Positions 35,872 through 47,785 of a stretch of DNA of 64,000 bases are shown piece after piece. Every line of letters starts with the position of its first letter. The first letter of the stretch is position 1. The notes under the pieces are model-generated. The model was given only the letters and a program-made list of their open reading frames with translations. It made no database searches and had not been told where the DNA came from. Made by a program: the position numbers and the translations under genes. The stretch comes from Ectobius pallidus (lineage: Eukaryota; Arthropoda; Insecta; Blattodea; Ectobiidae), in the NCBI GenBank assembly GCA_964059195.1, contig CAXKWD010000005.1, forward strand, positions 144,485,686 to 144,549,685. Direction: 5' to 3'.

Positions 35872-35949
35872 TTTCGCCTTTCTGCATTGATTAGACTACC
35901 ATGCATAACAAGGTTTTGCAGGTAGTCTAAACAGAGCAGATAGGCGAAG
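35872..35949. ncRNA. hairpin 1 of a related pair (pre-miRNA-sized)
   Basis: A 29-nt arm (TTCGCCTTTCTGC...TTAGACTACC) pairs with GGTAGTCTAAACAGAGCAGAT and AGGCGAAG at 24 of 29 positions around a 20-nt loop. Size and bulged pairing resemble a miRNA precursor, but a small inverted-repeat element is at least as likely. It starts 17 bp after the Helitron. Confidence 0.35.
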
Positions 35950-35978
35950 TGCAACTTTTATAAAGTCATGAAATTCCA

Positions 35979-36060
35979 CTTCGCCTGTCTACACTATCTA
36001 GACTAGGACTACCAATAATATCAAGATTCTGCCGGTAGTCTGGTTCAAATTGGCGAGAAG
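35979..36060. repeat. hairpin 2, diverged sister of hairpin 1
   Basis: CTTCGCCTGTCT...GGACTACC, a 20-nt loop and GGTAGTCTGGTT..TTGGCGAGAAG repeat the layout of hairpin 1 with poorer pairing. The two are about 107 bp apart start to start. Confidence 0.6.
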
Positions 36061-36067
36061 AAAATTG

Positions 36068-36300
36068 TATACTTATCAATAGCTTATGTAAAAATCGAAT
36101 GATTAATATCTGTCCCGATTTATCGCAAAATCTACTAACCTGATAGAGCTGAAATTATGTTATGAACATAGTTTTTGCCGGAAAAACTATAGGACCTATA
36201 GTCGTTGAGTCATTCTCTTATTTCTCTTAATAATTCATTAACGTTCAATATCAGTTAACATGCATATTAGCCCTGATAAAAATTTTATCAGCAATTTTCC
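36068..36300 (+). repeat. diverged repeat, right copy
   Basis: Second copy of the segment at 34672-34940, sharing TTCAATATCAGTTAACATG near its end. Confidence 0.7.
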
Positions 36301-36440
36301 ATTACCTGCTGGTAAACACTATAGAAGTAGATACGCCTTCTTGGTTACAGCACTTGACAGGACTATTGTATCGAAATAATTATCAAGAACCATTCAATGA
36401 GCAATGCGGTATTTTGTCACATAATTTTCATCTCAAATAC

Positions 36441-36441
<1 letters not shown>

Positions 36442-36528
<87 letters not shown>

Positions 36529-36529
36529 G
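36442..36529. repeat. palindromic (AAT)n(ATT)n microsatellite
   Basis: (AAT)n switches to (ATT)n near 36479, so the array is its own inverse complement for over 30 bp each side. The polyasparagine/polytyrosine and polyisoleucine frames here are not genes. Confidence 0.95.
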
Positions 36530-36721
36530 TTACCCATTCTTCCAAAAATTTACCTTATTACCGCATATTAACAGAGGAAACCCGGTCACAAAATGACTAA
36601 TTAATTAGTGTGCCTCATAGCACTTCATATGACATAACTTGTCTTTCAGTGAGGTTAACTATTAAAGGTAATCAGTAATAGGAGAGAGATTTCATCTGGC
36701 ATTGTAAATCAAACTCTGGCT

Positions 36722-36770
36722 AGGCTAGCTTAATTAGTAGAGAAGCGGCACTGGGTTTCGAATCCCAGTA
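36722..36770 (+). repeat. tRNA-like fragment with intact T-arm
   Basis: CTAGCTTAATTAGTAGAG resembles a D-arm/A box, and ACTGGGTTTCGAATCCCAGT (36750-36769) folds as a perfect 6-bp T-arm with a B box. The anticodon arm is missing between them, so it is a deleted tRNA pseudogene or SINE head. Confidence 0.5.
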
Positions 36771-37079
36771 TCAGAAGAATTCTTCCTCTATAATATTATC
36801 ATAATGTTCCCATAACTATGGGTTGCTTAAAGAGACGAAGATTACAAGCAATATAAAAACTATTTGAACATTCAAAGAAGTCGGATTAAAATTTAAGAAA
36901 GTTAATATCATATTTGCCAAAATAACTTTTGTTTGTTAGATGGAGGGATTCCTAATCTCTGGAAGGCATTTTTAAATAATGTTGTAGCTGAACTCCGGTT
37001 TCTACCTCAATTCCGATGACTTCGAGTTCTTTCAGACGATATTTTACAATAGTATGTGATGGTAGGTTTATAAATGTAT

Positions 37080-37350
37080 TATTTTTTGGCCTACTTCAAA
37101 TCGCACAGTAGGGTCGATAGTAAAATCATAGCTTGTGCTTCCATAAAAAGCAATGATATCTGTCTGCCTTGTACTCCCAATGGTAGAGATACCATGCACC
37201 ACTTCAAAGGTATTACATCAAACATAAATTTGTAAAAATTCACTTTTCTGTTTGTTGTGTGATGCTTCGAAGAGTTTTGCCATGCTTTTAGCGAAAACGA
37301 TTGGATCAAAGGTGATATAGGGGAGAAAAAGGAAAAGTTTCCGCCCAACT
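37080..37350 (-). pseudogene. retroelement C-terminal domain remnant (DPTVRFE type)
   Basis: The minus strand reads a frame with KAWQNSSKHHTTNRK, then after a frameshift HGISTIGSTRQTDIIAF and DFTIDPTVRFEVGQ. The DPTVRFE block matches the copy at 18897-19230. Degenerate sequence continues toward 36960. Same family as 51250-51490. It is broken and 5'-truncated. Confidence 0.5.
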
Positions 37351-39299
37351 AAATATTATTCTGTTGATACAAGAAGTAGTACCTGCTATAAGATGGACAT
37401 ATTTATTCAACGCAAGTGTATGTTCCATTACATTACATTATAATCCATTTTACTGAAGCTTTCTAGAGAGATTAGCGGAAATGTACTCCTTGTAGATTTA
37501 ATCGGATAAATGTACCACAAGAGTACATAAGAACACGTGACATAAATTTTCCATCGGTACTGGTTCTTATTGAATGGGCTTTGTACGAGTACTTGCTAAT
37601 ACAAATTTCGACCTAATATTGTACAAAATTGTTTATAAAAGTTTACTTAGAAAGAACTAAGGATTTTTTTTGCAGAGGAGTTTTAAATATTGTGAAGCCT
37701 TAATGCACTACCTTCATGTCAAATAATAGTTTCATTTATTTCATGTTAGATTTTTGTATTAAACCATCGTATCGCGAACAGTAATTTCTTTTGTGTTTTG
37801 CAGTACACGTCCGTTTAATAAATTTATTTTAAGTGGCTTCGAACAAGAATTGAAAATTCGGATTATGCTTATATATTGGCCTACTTTAATTTGCATGATC
37901 TACTGCAGTTTGTAATTTATTTAGCCTTATTTATATTAAATAATCTATTTTGGTTTTGATCGAATTTCTTAAAAACTTAGTATGCATAGTATATTTATTC
38001 ATTCTCCTTAAAAATCATATATTTTAATTCATGGTAAAAATAAAGTAGATGCATATCGACTTAAAGATATGTTATGTATAGGCCCTACTTTATGTGTGTA
38101 TATACACATACACACGTAACTTATATCATACATATTCAAATGTAACACCAACATAACTGACAGTAAATTTTTATTTGTTTATATATTCCTGTTGCGATGT
38201 TTAATTCGTTGCTAAATTAAATTCGATGTTCTAGATAATACTGAACCCTATTTTGTTAGATAGACAATACTAAATTGAGCGACCATGTCCGAGAGACTTG
38301 ATGACCCAATTTGATTCCTGGCTTGTGCAAGTTCCCCCACGAGATTTGGACCTTGTGTATAGACATTTTATTGTCCACACAACCAATTTTGTGTCAATAA
38401 AAAAAAAGATAATTTTCTTTCAGATTACAGATTGTATGACCTGAATTTTTGACACAAGACCTGAATGAAGGTTTTTGTGTTCAGAAAATTTTATTTTATT
38501 ATTACAGAGTAGGCCGAATTATTATAGAACAGATTTCTCGTGTTCATCCCTTGACTGGTCTTAAAAACGCATTTCAGCTGCTTGTAGTTCTAATGTCGCT
38601 GCTTCTTGAAGTCCTAGTTTCACTTCCATGCAGTAAGACGAGAAGTAGCATGAGGGAATAAGGTCTGTTGGTGTGTTATTTCCAGTTTTTCATTTCAATG
38701 TGCGGACGATACCACAAATTGTTTTAATTTTGATTTAAATTTCTATTGAAATGTATGTTCAAATCGGGAACTTACCGTTGAAAGCCAGTACTGTGGGAAA
38801 CAATCAATAGATAGACCAATTTCATGATTGACCTTTGAGGGTAATTAATATATAGTCAATTTAAAATAACTATGCGCTATATTTATTAAAGAAATTATAA
38901 GGAATATGAGGGATTAAGGCGAACACTTATTTTAAATTTGCTATAAAAAATGAACAGTCTTACAATTCAAACTATTTGAAATGTTATTATAGTCTCTGAG
39001 CTGTAAAATAATAGTTATTTAAGATATAAGAGTTCGTGCGAGTAGGAATGATTGCGAAACGAGCAGAATAACATTGCTTTGAACATGCGCGTTACTCTAT
39101 TTTTTACCCAGTCGTCAGTATTTATATACAAATTATAGATTATGAATTAGATTCTTTTTACTATTTTTACTATGATGATTACTTTTTTCTTCTTAGCACA
39201 TAAAAACATAAACAATGTATAACAGTGGCACAGTCTACTGGTACACACACATAACCTGATCAAGTGAGCATAAATCAAACTGAATTATTAAAATATCTG
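37351..39299. other. AT-rich unassigned stretch
   Basis: No gene recognised. Around 38279-38410 a segment with GATTTGATTCC-like spacing and an A-run could be a very decayed SINE, but the boxes are too weak to call. Confidence 0.45.
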
Positions 39300-39625
39300 A
39301 TTTTTATTATTATTTCGCAAATATTAACGGCTGTATCGAAAATAATGTATTATAAACATAGTAAAATGATTTCATTTTTCTCGTACGATTAGATTTACAG
39401 CTATTATGGACAAGTGAAATTATCAAACAAACAAATTTATCATACCGCACAAAATCTTACATGTGTATAGAATAAGATATGTGATGTTATGTTATTAAAA
39501 TAAAAGTTATAGAAACATATTGACTTTGTACGGATAATTTGTGAAGTAATTAAAGTTGGTAACCCTGGAGTGCTATACTTTTATACCACTCAGTGGCATA
39601 TTTTTATCCTTTTAGTTAATACCAT
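39300..39625. repeat. interspersed family D, rearranged copy
   Basis: 39300-39440 matches the 3' part of family D in plus orientation (TTATTATTTCGCAAATATTAACG), whereas 39545-39625 matches its 5' part in minus orientation (GGTAACCCTGGAGTGCTATAC, ACCACTCAGTGGCA). The two halves point in opposite directions, so the copy is inverted or nested. Confidence 0.55.
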
Positions 39626-41224
39626 TTACCGTTGAAAATGCTTCCTTTACTTTCGAATGTTAAAAAAAAAAATTACTAACGCAGTCTATATAACTTGCCA
39701 TGTAGTTGGCAAATATTTCTATAACTATTATGTTAAAAATTTACCTCATTGATACACTGATATATAACGATCTGATATGTTTGCTTTCACAATCGATCTT
39801 TTGTAATCATACGGTTATTCAAAATTCAAATTCTAAAACGAATTCCATGTTCCGATGGTTTTTGCTTTAAAAATTGTTTTTATGTAATGCTCTTTCTTGC
39901 CTAAGGGAAACGAATCCATTTTCATAATGTTTTTTATTCTGTTGTATGGACCATGTACCATTGAGCTAATCTACTGTTGAATGCGGAAGAGAAAATGTGA
40001 TACTACCCACACTCGAAATGAACGATTCTGTTAATCGATATGGGCAGATCGACTGTCAGTGAGGCTTTGTGCTATCGGAGTGTATTTTGAATACCAAAGC
40101 ATAGTCGGGTGACCCGGCTGCTGCTTTGAGCAGAAAGCTCATCTGCAGAGCTCACCTTTGACCTATTAACAGATACTACTAGTTCAGTAATGCTAACTTT
40201 TCATGTCTAACTTTAATCATGAGCATACTTAGTTTGTATTATGTTCATTATTACGAAAAGTAAGTTAAATTTAGTTAATACTGGTACATCATTTGTAAAA
40301 TGCCTGTAACTTCAGAATAGGGTTGCCATCTACTGCGGCCAAAACCGAACGCCCCAGAATTTAATGATAATGATAATAATAATAATTAGGATCCAGATTC
40401 TTAGGTTTTAAACTATTTTGTTCCTTGTTAGTTAACTGTGATATTTTAACATAATTATTTGTTTCACTGACATAGTGGTCACATAATCCAATCTTATAGT
40501 ACCTGTAAATGGCTAAATAAGACGTTAAAAACTAAAATGGCTAAAAATATTTTTACTTTTAATATATAACAAACTATTAATATATAATTAATCTAATTAT
40601 TATTATTGTTCTATTAAAATTTATTTTTTAAATATCTGTCTACATTTTGCATCTTGCTCAATGTGCATCAGTTGCCTACATTCCTAAGAGATAATACAGC
40701 ATTGCATTTTGTAATTTTGTCATTGTATACCCCCATTGTCCCAGTATACGTAATCATTAGTAAACCAAAATCTCCGGTTTGTTTAAAAGTAAATAAACGG
40801 AATTCTTAAGAAGCTCACACTTGCTGTTTATTGACAGTGCTTGCTACAGGAAGACCCCGAAAGTAAAGTACTCTAAAAGTTTTCTGGTTAATTGAAAAAC
40901 GTTCTAGTTGATTTTATGTGTTGGAGTTGGAAATGACAAGGGTAATTCTAAAATTGTGTTCTATAAACTATATATTCTTTGAAAATTATGCAAAAAGTGT
41001 TCCCTATAGTTTTGTGGTTCAGAGCCATGAAAATTGTAAGTAAAAACTAAATTAAATAATATGTTTGTGCCAATGAGTTCGTTATATTTATTAATGTAAA
41101 ACTTAAAAAAAACTTGTCCAATAATTATTTAAAAAACTATTTTGATATGTTTAAAAAATAACAAAGGGCTTAAAAGAACCTAAAAATCTGGCCCCTAACA
41201 TTAATAATACTAATAATGAAATAA
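39626..41224. other. AT-rich unassigned stretch
   Basis: No gene recognised. Short (AAT)n run near 40370. Confidence 0.5.
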
Positions 41225-41480
41225 TTTTAATGTAAATTTGTGAATTACGCTGTTCGATTTTCTTCTGATTTGGTATAATTGTTATTTAAAATCGACTTAT
41301 GTGTAGGGGATTTTTTTATATTTTCTTTCAAGATGGAAATCTTTTAATGGTCCTGTTTCGTGTAATGTTAATCGTCTTTCAACGATTCTAGGGTACCGTC
41401 CCCTACGGTGCTGTCTTTGAAGTGTTGTTTGTTTATTGCAAGAACGACACACTCGTTAATAGCCGTGTGTTGAAGTGTTG
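41225..41480 (+). repeat. weak match to interspersed family E
   Basis: AAGATGGAAATC, GTCCTGTTTCGTGTAATGTT, CTTTCAACGATTCTAG and CCGTCCCCTACGG follow the order of the copy at 62500-62870. Confidence 0.45.
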
Positions 41481-41697
41481 TCATGTCTCAGCCGAAAACG
41501 AGAATCAAAGAAATGCCAAGATTTTGTATTATATTACTATTGTTGTTAGATTGACTTGCCAACAGAGTCTGCCACCTGCTTGGAATTGACAGTGCAAACT
41601 AATGTTTACCCTCAATAAATAAAAGGAAATGCTGACGTTTGACTCGCCGAGTAGGGACGAAAAAAAAAAATAAAAAAAAGAGCACTGTAACCGCCAA

Positions 41698-41984
41698 GTG
41701 AAGTGTGTAGGGTGTATAGGGTGGGTGTATAGGTAGCATATTATTTGTCTTCCATCCTGGTGGTCCGGGTTCGATTCCCAGTCTTGTAGTGAGTTTTTTA
41801 GTAACAAAAAATCCCCGGGATCAGGACTGGACAACACCCAGGATAATTATGGGATATATTAAGAAGCCTTAAATTAAAGTGGTTACTGCTAGAAGAGGGT
41901 ATAGGGTTTCACAATAGATTTATTAAGGTTGCAGTATTGAGAAGCCGAAAAGGGCTTACACTGCCCCTCATTAATCTAATCTAA
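41698..41984 (+). mobile_element. tRNA-derived SINE with 12-bp target duplication and TCTAA tail
   Basis: TGTAACCGCCAA flanks the element exactly (41686-41697 and 41985-41996). The head has an A box TGGGTGTATAGG (41722-41733) and a perfect B box GGTTCGATTCC (41768-41778). The body contains CCCCGGGATCAGGACTGG, AACACCCAGGAT, AGCCGAAAAGGGCTTACACTG and ends TAATCTAATCTAA, a pentanucleotide-repeat tail. The body differs from both other SINEs here. The intact duplication and boxes imply a young, possibly active family mobilised by a LINE with the same tail. The overlapping minus frame (41529-41837) is incidental. Confidence 0.9.
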
Positions 41985-41999
41985 TGTAACCGCCAATTG

Positions 42000-44050
42000 G
42001 ACATGAATGTTCCTTGAATTCATTTAAAACTACTTATGAGTAAGAATTCTTTTATTCCGTTTCATGATGGAAAGCGTATTAACTTATGCAGAACACATCT
42101 TAGCTTTTTTCTGATATGAGGTCCATTGTCCACAGAATTACTATTATGAAGGTTTGTTCGTAGTATACTGTTGATAAGGACAATAAAATTCATCTTCGAT
42201 CTGCAATTGATTATCCGATATCATTAAAACGCGAACTACACCCTATCACAAGTGACGGAATAAAACCCTATGTAGTGGTCGCCTTACAACTATCTAAATT
42301 TTTCGTCCCCTTTTTGACGGTAAGAATAGAACGTACAAACTGCGTATTACTCACAAGCAATGTTAGTCTTGAGGGATTTCGCTTTCGTTCTTCAAGCAGT
42401 TAAATTTTAAGCGAAATATGTTGCTTCTCATTGAAGATATATGTGCCTTTTTGTGCAGGTGACAAGATGATTGCACACTAAAGTGAAAGTACATTTGCAT
42501 TCCTGAAACGATGAGCCAGAAACCCCATTAAAAATAGTTGAAACTGCATTTAAAATGTATTATAATAATAATACTGTCAGCAAACATAATCCAACCTAAA
42601 TATAGTCAATAGATAAAAGGACTTCAGGTTGCTGGACTTTTCTGTGATGTTGAAAGTTGTAAGATTTGTGTTGCATAAATAAACACAAGTGTTGTTGATT
42701 CTGGAAATGTCTCCAGACTGGATTATACATAATGTTTTACATTGTAACGTTATGAAATGGTGTAAACAGCGTTATATTCATGATATTATTGCCTATAAAC
42801 TTCATCGTTTCGTAGTTGTGATAATTTACTGTAACCTGGATGGGACCGGACCACCAAAGACTTCTGTGTTGTGAAATAAGAGATAAGCTCGAAATTCACA
42901 TAAGTGAATTACCATAATGCGAATCTAAATATCTGCATAACATGTATTAACTTTATAAAAGTTATATACCGTATTGCGCTTAAGAAATACAGAGCGTCCA
43001 GAAATTAAGTATCTATTTCGTTGAAAGAGTGATTTTACTGGCAACGTTTCTCATTAAATATATTTGTTTCAGATTGCTTTTAATATGTTCACCATCTCAC
43101 ATCGCAATTCACTTCCCATATATAGTGAACGCCGCTTATTGTGATCACTTCGGGACGCAGCTAATCTGATAATATTAACCGACTGATAACAGTAGCCGTT
43201 GGAATTAAATGAAGGTTATTTATTCATATATAAGATAATTCACTACAAAACAGAATTAAAAATATTTATTCATGAAATAATACGTAACTGTGAATCATTG
43301 AACCACTCATAGGATAATACAGCAATAGACTGCCGGCAACTGTTTTGACATTCTCGCATATACGTAGTATAGAGAAAGTATTGTGATCGTGACAAAAAAT
43401 CGAAGTCGAGATAACACCGGGAGAGTACGTTTCATGAAGCCTAGAAACCGAAAAAAATATTTTTGGAATGACGTCTGTCCGTCTGTCCGTCTGTCCGTGG
43501 ACAAGCACAGCGGATAAACGGTTCATTGTATTTACTTCATTTTTTGAATTAAGGACTTTTTCGAAATTTTGTCGAACCGCCCAGAAATTTAGTTTTACAA
43601 CTGAAATATTAAGGGGACTTTTCATGAAAACTTTTTAAAAAAATTTGTTTTTTGAAAAAAATGGCTCTAACGATTTTAATAAAAATTTAAAATTGGAAAC
43701 TCTTATCTGTGACTAATAAAATGGCTATATCCGTATTTCTGCAAAAATGACTTAAGGAGTACTTTACTCGTATCCATTTTCAATTTTTCTAGATTATATC
43801 CATTACAGTAGGCGATACATGAAAGCCTATCCCAGTGAAGTTGTAGAAAATTTTAAAATGGACATTTTTTGTTTAACACATGTCTTTGTACATTTAATAG
43901 ATATCAAGATAAAAACGAAATAAGGACAGCTTAAATGCGAATTTCAGAACATAAATGTCAATTAAAATATGAATGACATTTTGTTGCCCCTAGTAACAAG
44001 AAAACTATAGGCCTAATGTACTTATTGTTGTGAAATGCAATCAGTTTAGC
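42000..44050. other. unassigned stretch with a CTGTCCGT tract
   Basis: No gene supported. A (GTCTGTCC)n tract at 43473-43498 followed by a short AT-rich block resembles the tract near the left end of the element at 21672, suggesting a fragment of a related repeat. Confidence 0.45.
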
Positions 44051-44079
44051 TCAGTCGCAATGAACACACTAAAACCAAT

Positions 44080-44225
44080 CACAGCGAGGTGGTAGGCCTA
44101 TGGGCTAACAGGGAAGAGGTCCTGAGTTCATATCAAACCTCGTGGCCGCCCAAAGTGACTTGGGTTTTTCATGGTTCCGTCGTTCGCAAAGGCAAACGCC
44201 GGGTTTGTAGGACTTGCTTATTTTC
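44080..44225 (+). mobile_element. decayed SINE-like segment
   Basis: GAGGTGGTAGGCCTATGG, AAGAGGTCCTGAGTTC, CCTCGTGGCCGCCC, GTGACTTGGGTTTTTC and GCAAAGGCAAACGCCGGG follow the order of arthropod tRNA SINEs with a degenerate B box. Heavily mutated. Confidence 0.45.
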
Positions 44226-44338
44226 CATAACTCATTGCCGCTATGTCACTGGATATTATAATCGTTTAAACTGAATATCACATAAGAAGACGTCACTAAA
44301 CAATAGAAACATGACGCGAATGAGTTGTTAATATAGAC

Positions 44339-45090
44339 CAGCGTTTCTCAACCTATGGTCCGCAGACATAATTAATTAAAAAATATCATAAAGCAAGTGG
44401 GAAGTAAAGAAGTAGAAATTTTTCACATAAAATGGACACTAGATGTCAAAGTTTTTAAAATCTTCGAAAATACAGATCATATTGCAAGTTTCTTTACTTT
44501 TGCAGTTACGAACCACAGTTTCAAACCCATGATGCACTGTCGTCTATGGTTCCCTCTTTCATTCAAAACCCTAAAAAAAATTATACTTTGTCGGAATTTG
44601 TTTTTAGAGGCGCCATGCAGTTTTATTTTCAACAACCTATCTTTGTGAGAAGGGATTTTCATCGCTCGTTTAACTAAAAACATAATACAGAAACCGACTT
44701 AATGTGTCTGCTGATCTTCGACTAAATTAGACTAATATTGAGCCAAAAAACCAGGAACTCTGCAACAGGCGTCAAGCTCAACCGTCTCATTAAAAGTGAG
44801 TAAGTTAATAACATAATTCAAAATTATATTATCAAATTGGTAATACATATTAAAGTCTGTTCAAAATTTAATTTTACTGTCAATAGTTTCATTCCAATTC
44901 AATAACTGTGTTTCCGTCAGATTAAAAAAAAATGTATTTCGTTATAACGACCTATAATTTAATACCCCAAATATTAAGATTATAGGCCTACATATAGCCT
45001 ACTTTTAAAAATGGGATATAAAATTAGGGGCCCGTAAAGTTTTTTACTCATTTTAGAGGTCCTCGGGTTCAAAAAGGTTAAGAAACGCTG
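44339..45090. mobile_element. hAT-family element, non-autonomous
   Basis: The termini are inverted repeats of CAGCGTTTCT(C/T)AACCT, the CAGnG..TCTCAACC type known from hAT transposons. ATATAGAC precedes the left end (44331-44338) and recurs 14 bp after the right end (45105-45112), separated by a T-run that may be a later insertion into the 8-bp duplication. The 752-bp interior has no transposase motif I can recognise, although short frames exist on both strands at 44397-44683. Confidence 0.75.
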
Positions 45091-45203
45091 ATTTTTTTTT
45101 TTATATATAGACTAATGTTTCACGCAAACATACTAAACATGTGGTATGACATACATGCAGTTAAAGCGTGCAATATAACCTAAGTAGTAGTAGTAGTAGT
45201 GGT

Positions 45204-45652
45204 GGCGAAATTCAAATATAAGTCGCCCCTTAAGCTTCCCCATTCGATATTCACATTTGCACGGACTGTGTGATGTATTTTGTTTCTGAGCGAAGCAGAG
45301 TGACCAACTGCCCTTGTATACTGTTGCATATAGCTAAATAATGCATAACACTAACCACATAGTTAAGTGCGCGAAGCGGAGGCGGCAGCCGTAGCGAAGC
45401 GCCCTTGCATTTTCGAATAATGTACGATACACTGTTTGTAGGTTTCGAAAATGTGGCATATTAAATCTCCCGCAAGGTTTGTCAGCCTGCCACCTCTCGT
45501 CTAGCGGTAAGATGTCACACCTCCAACGTCCAATCACGTGTTTCTTCATAATACTAGGACAGAAGAATTCTCTAGATCATGGTATAAAAGAATCTGCATC
45601 GGTTGGGTGGGACCGATTTATCCCAAGGTGCGACTTATATTTGAATTTTCCC
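45204..45652. mobile_element. TIR element inside (TAG)n
   Basis: GGCGAAATTCAAATATAAGTCGC at the left is mirrored by GCGACTTATATTTGAATTTTCCC at the right (2 mismatches over about 23 bp; quoted as two adjoining segments it spans 45204-45226 and 45630-45652). Both sides are TAG repeats (45182-45200 and 45653-45665), so an 8-9 bp duplication cannot be separated from the microsatellite. The interior is GC-richer with three GCGAAGC motifs. Superfamily unresolved. Confidence 0.72.
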
Positions 45653-45690
45653 GTAGTAGTAGTACTAATAATATGGAGTTTTACTGTCAT

Positions 45691-45740
45691 TGATTATTAT
45701 TATTATTATTATTATTATTGTTATTATTATTATTATTATT
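45691..45740. repeat. (TTA)n microsatellite
   Basis: About 16 TTA repeats with one TTG interruption. Confidence 0.95.
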
Positions 45741-47577
45741 TCACGGTAAAAGCATTGAACATAAAGATCGAAACTGATGCTTTCCGTTCTAGATACTTGT
45801 TAGTTTTATGAAAATGTAATAAGTAAAATTTAATTGTCTCTTTAATTTTATCTTTTCTGTGCTAGCCTTTAACACGTATATGCGAGAAAGTTTGTGCAAC
45901 GTATTTTTTCACCATTTATTTCAACAGTAACAAACTTTTTGATTGCATCTGTTTTCATTTAGGAGTCCATACTCAGTTTGGAAGTCCCTACTGATCTGTG
46001 GTGAACACTCGTAGCAAAACATCTAACACCTCTCTGTTCAAGTCTTTTCAAGTCTTGTCAATTTACACTAGCCATCACTGCATGTCATCACTGTTATCTT
46101 TATAAATCAAAAGCTGCAGCTTAAGGCTTAACTGAGGGATGAAACATGTTTGTTGCTTAAAAGAGAAAGTTAGGTAATGCCACCCCCTCGAACTGGTCAT
46201 CCTGTGAGCTGGAAACGGTACCGATACTTCCAATAAACACCATAACCTGAGTTAGAAATGAAACCCGCAAAAACAAAATTTTGAATGACGTTCTGTATTT
46301 GGAAATAAAGTCACAAAAAGGATAATGTGATAACATAAACTGAATCTTTGATTACAATAAACAGCAATTTTTTCAATGTATCTGTATTAATCCGTACGGG
46401 ACTTCATTACAATGATAACATTACCCGATTGATAAAATTATCCGCGAATACATAAAGCTGCGTTCGCTGTAATTCAGTATTACTTTCAAATTTTACTCTA
46501 CGTTTGTGACCCGAATAACCCTCCATACAATTCATAATTCCTCTTCAAATTCTTGAGCAGCAAGCTAGGAACTGAGATCGCGATGAGTTACGACTGACAA
46601 TTCTGTTCCGCAATTGCAAGAAAGACGTGATAAGTGGAATTACAGGAGAGGTTTACGGCTTTATTGCCGGTATCTGTCCCTGAGGAATTCCAGAATCCAC
46701 ACTGACTGATGCCGCAATAAAGAATGGAGATGAAGTGGAGATCACTTTATAAAAAACCTGAAGTGTTGGAATATACAGACAAACGAGGTCGCTGTCTGGA
46801 GTTGGCGTTATTTTCTACAATATCCAGGACACATTTCAGTTGAAACATCTCTCCAGCAAGGGAATCCAAAATTACCTAGTTCTCTATACGGCCTTAGGTA
46901 TTATTATTGATAATTTTAATCTTCAGTGTCTTTGAGGGACAATTTTACAAAGTATAAGAGTTATTTTCCGCCTTATACCCTCAAAAAATAATGTTTAATA
47001 CGCCAGAAATATGTATAAAGTAATGTGGACAACCTTTTACATAAAAATGAAGACAAATATTTATAATTTGTTCTTTTCATTGTGTTACATATTATGTGAA
47101 CGGAGTTCTGAGAAGGTAACATATTTTTAATTGCTAATGTGTTCTATTGAACAATGAAATAAAGATCATTTATATGGCCAGGTCTATATTGTCTCATGTA
47201 ATTGAAAATGTTAGATAAAAAGTACAAAATGATAAAAAATGATAAAAAAGAGTGGTTTTTACAAAGAATATTATACATATGATACAGTGATAAAATTAAT
47301 CATAAGATTAAATGTACATTAAAAATCACACATATACAATTATAAGTTATCCTGAATTGTTTGGATGGCTGTTTGATCTATAATTATAGTCCAATATAAT
47401 CTTGTAAGCAGCATACTTACGCGTTATTCTGTAGATATTTATATCATTCCTCTGTTTAGATATGCTCACTGTAGAATGTCTGTATTGGCCTGGTCACTAT
47501 AAGTATTAGTTTATACAATTTTTATTGTTAATTTAAGATTACTTTTTCGATTAAGGTCTTCAAATGTGTGAGGTGGT
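45741..47577. other. unassigned stretch
   Basis: No gene supported. 46520-46890 is more balanced in composition than its surroundings but has stops in all frames. Confidence 0.45.
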
Positions 47578-47589
47578 TTTATAAAATTA

Positions 47590-47775
47590 TTTTTGTTCGA
47601 CCATACTATATAATACGCTTATTTATATTTATATTTATGGTATCCATTTCGATACAGATTTTCATTATAACAAATGTGTGATTATTATCACGGAACGATC
47701 TTGAAACCTTCAGAGCAGCAAAGGAAACTGCGTAATTAAACAACCTCTATTTAAAATAAAATAAATTCTGTTCAC
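47590..47775 (-). repeat. interspersed family with TTTTTGTTCGACCAT motif, copy 3 (partial)
   Basis: TTTTTGTTCGACCAT is followed by TATAATACGCTTATT, GGTATCCATTTCGATACAG, CACGGAACGATCTTG and ACTGCGTAATTAAA, matching the right part of copy 1 inverted. The opposite end is not found nearby. Confidence 0.65.
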
Positions 47776-47785
47776 TTTTTTAATG

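Noticed and set aside
36354..36600. Polyasparagine-polytyrosine and polyisoleucine frames
   Set aside because: Translation of the palindromic AAT/ATT microsatellite.
36722..36770. Functional tRNA
   Set aside because: T-arm is perfect but the anticodon arm is deleted; total length is far too short.
41529..41837. 102-codon minus-strand frame as a gene
   Set aside because: It lies across a SINE with a clear target duplication and reads through its Pol III boxes.
43473..43498. CRISPR-like or satellite array from CTGTCCGT repeats
   Set aside because: Only about three 8-bp units; a simple repeat of the kind seen inside the element at 21672.
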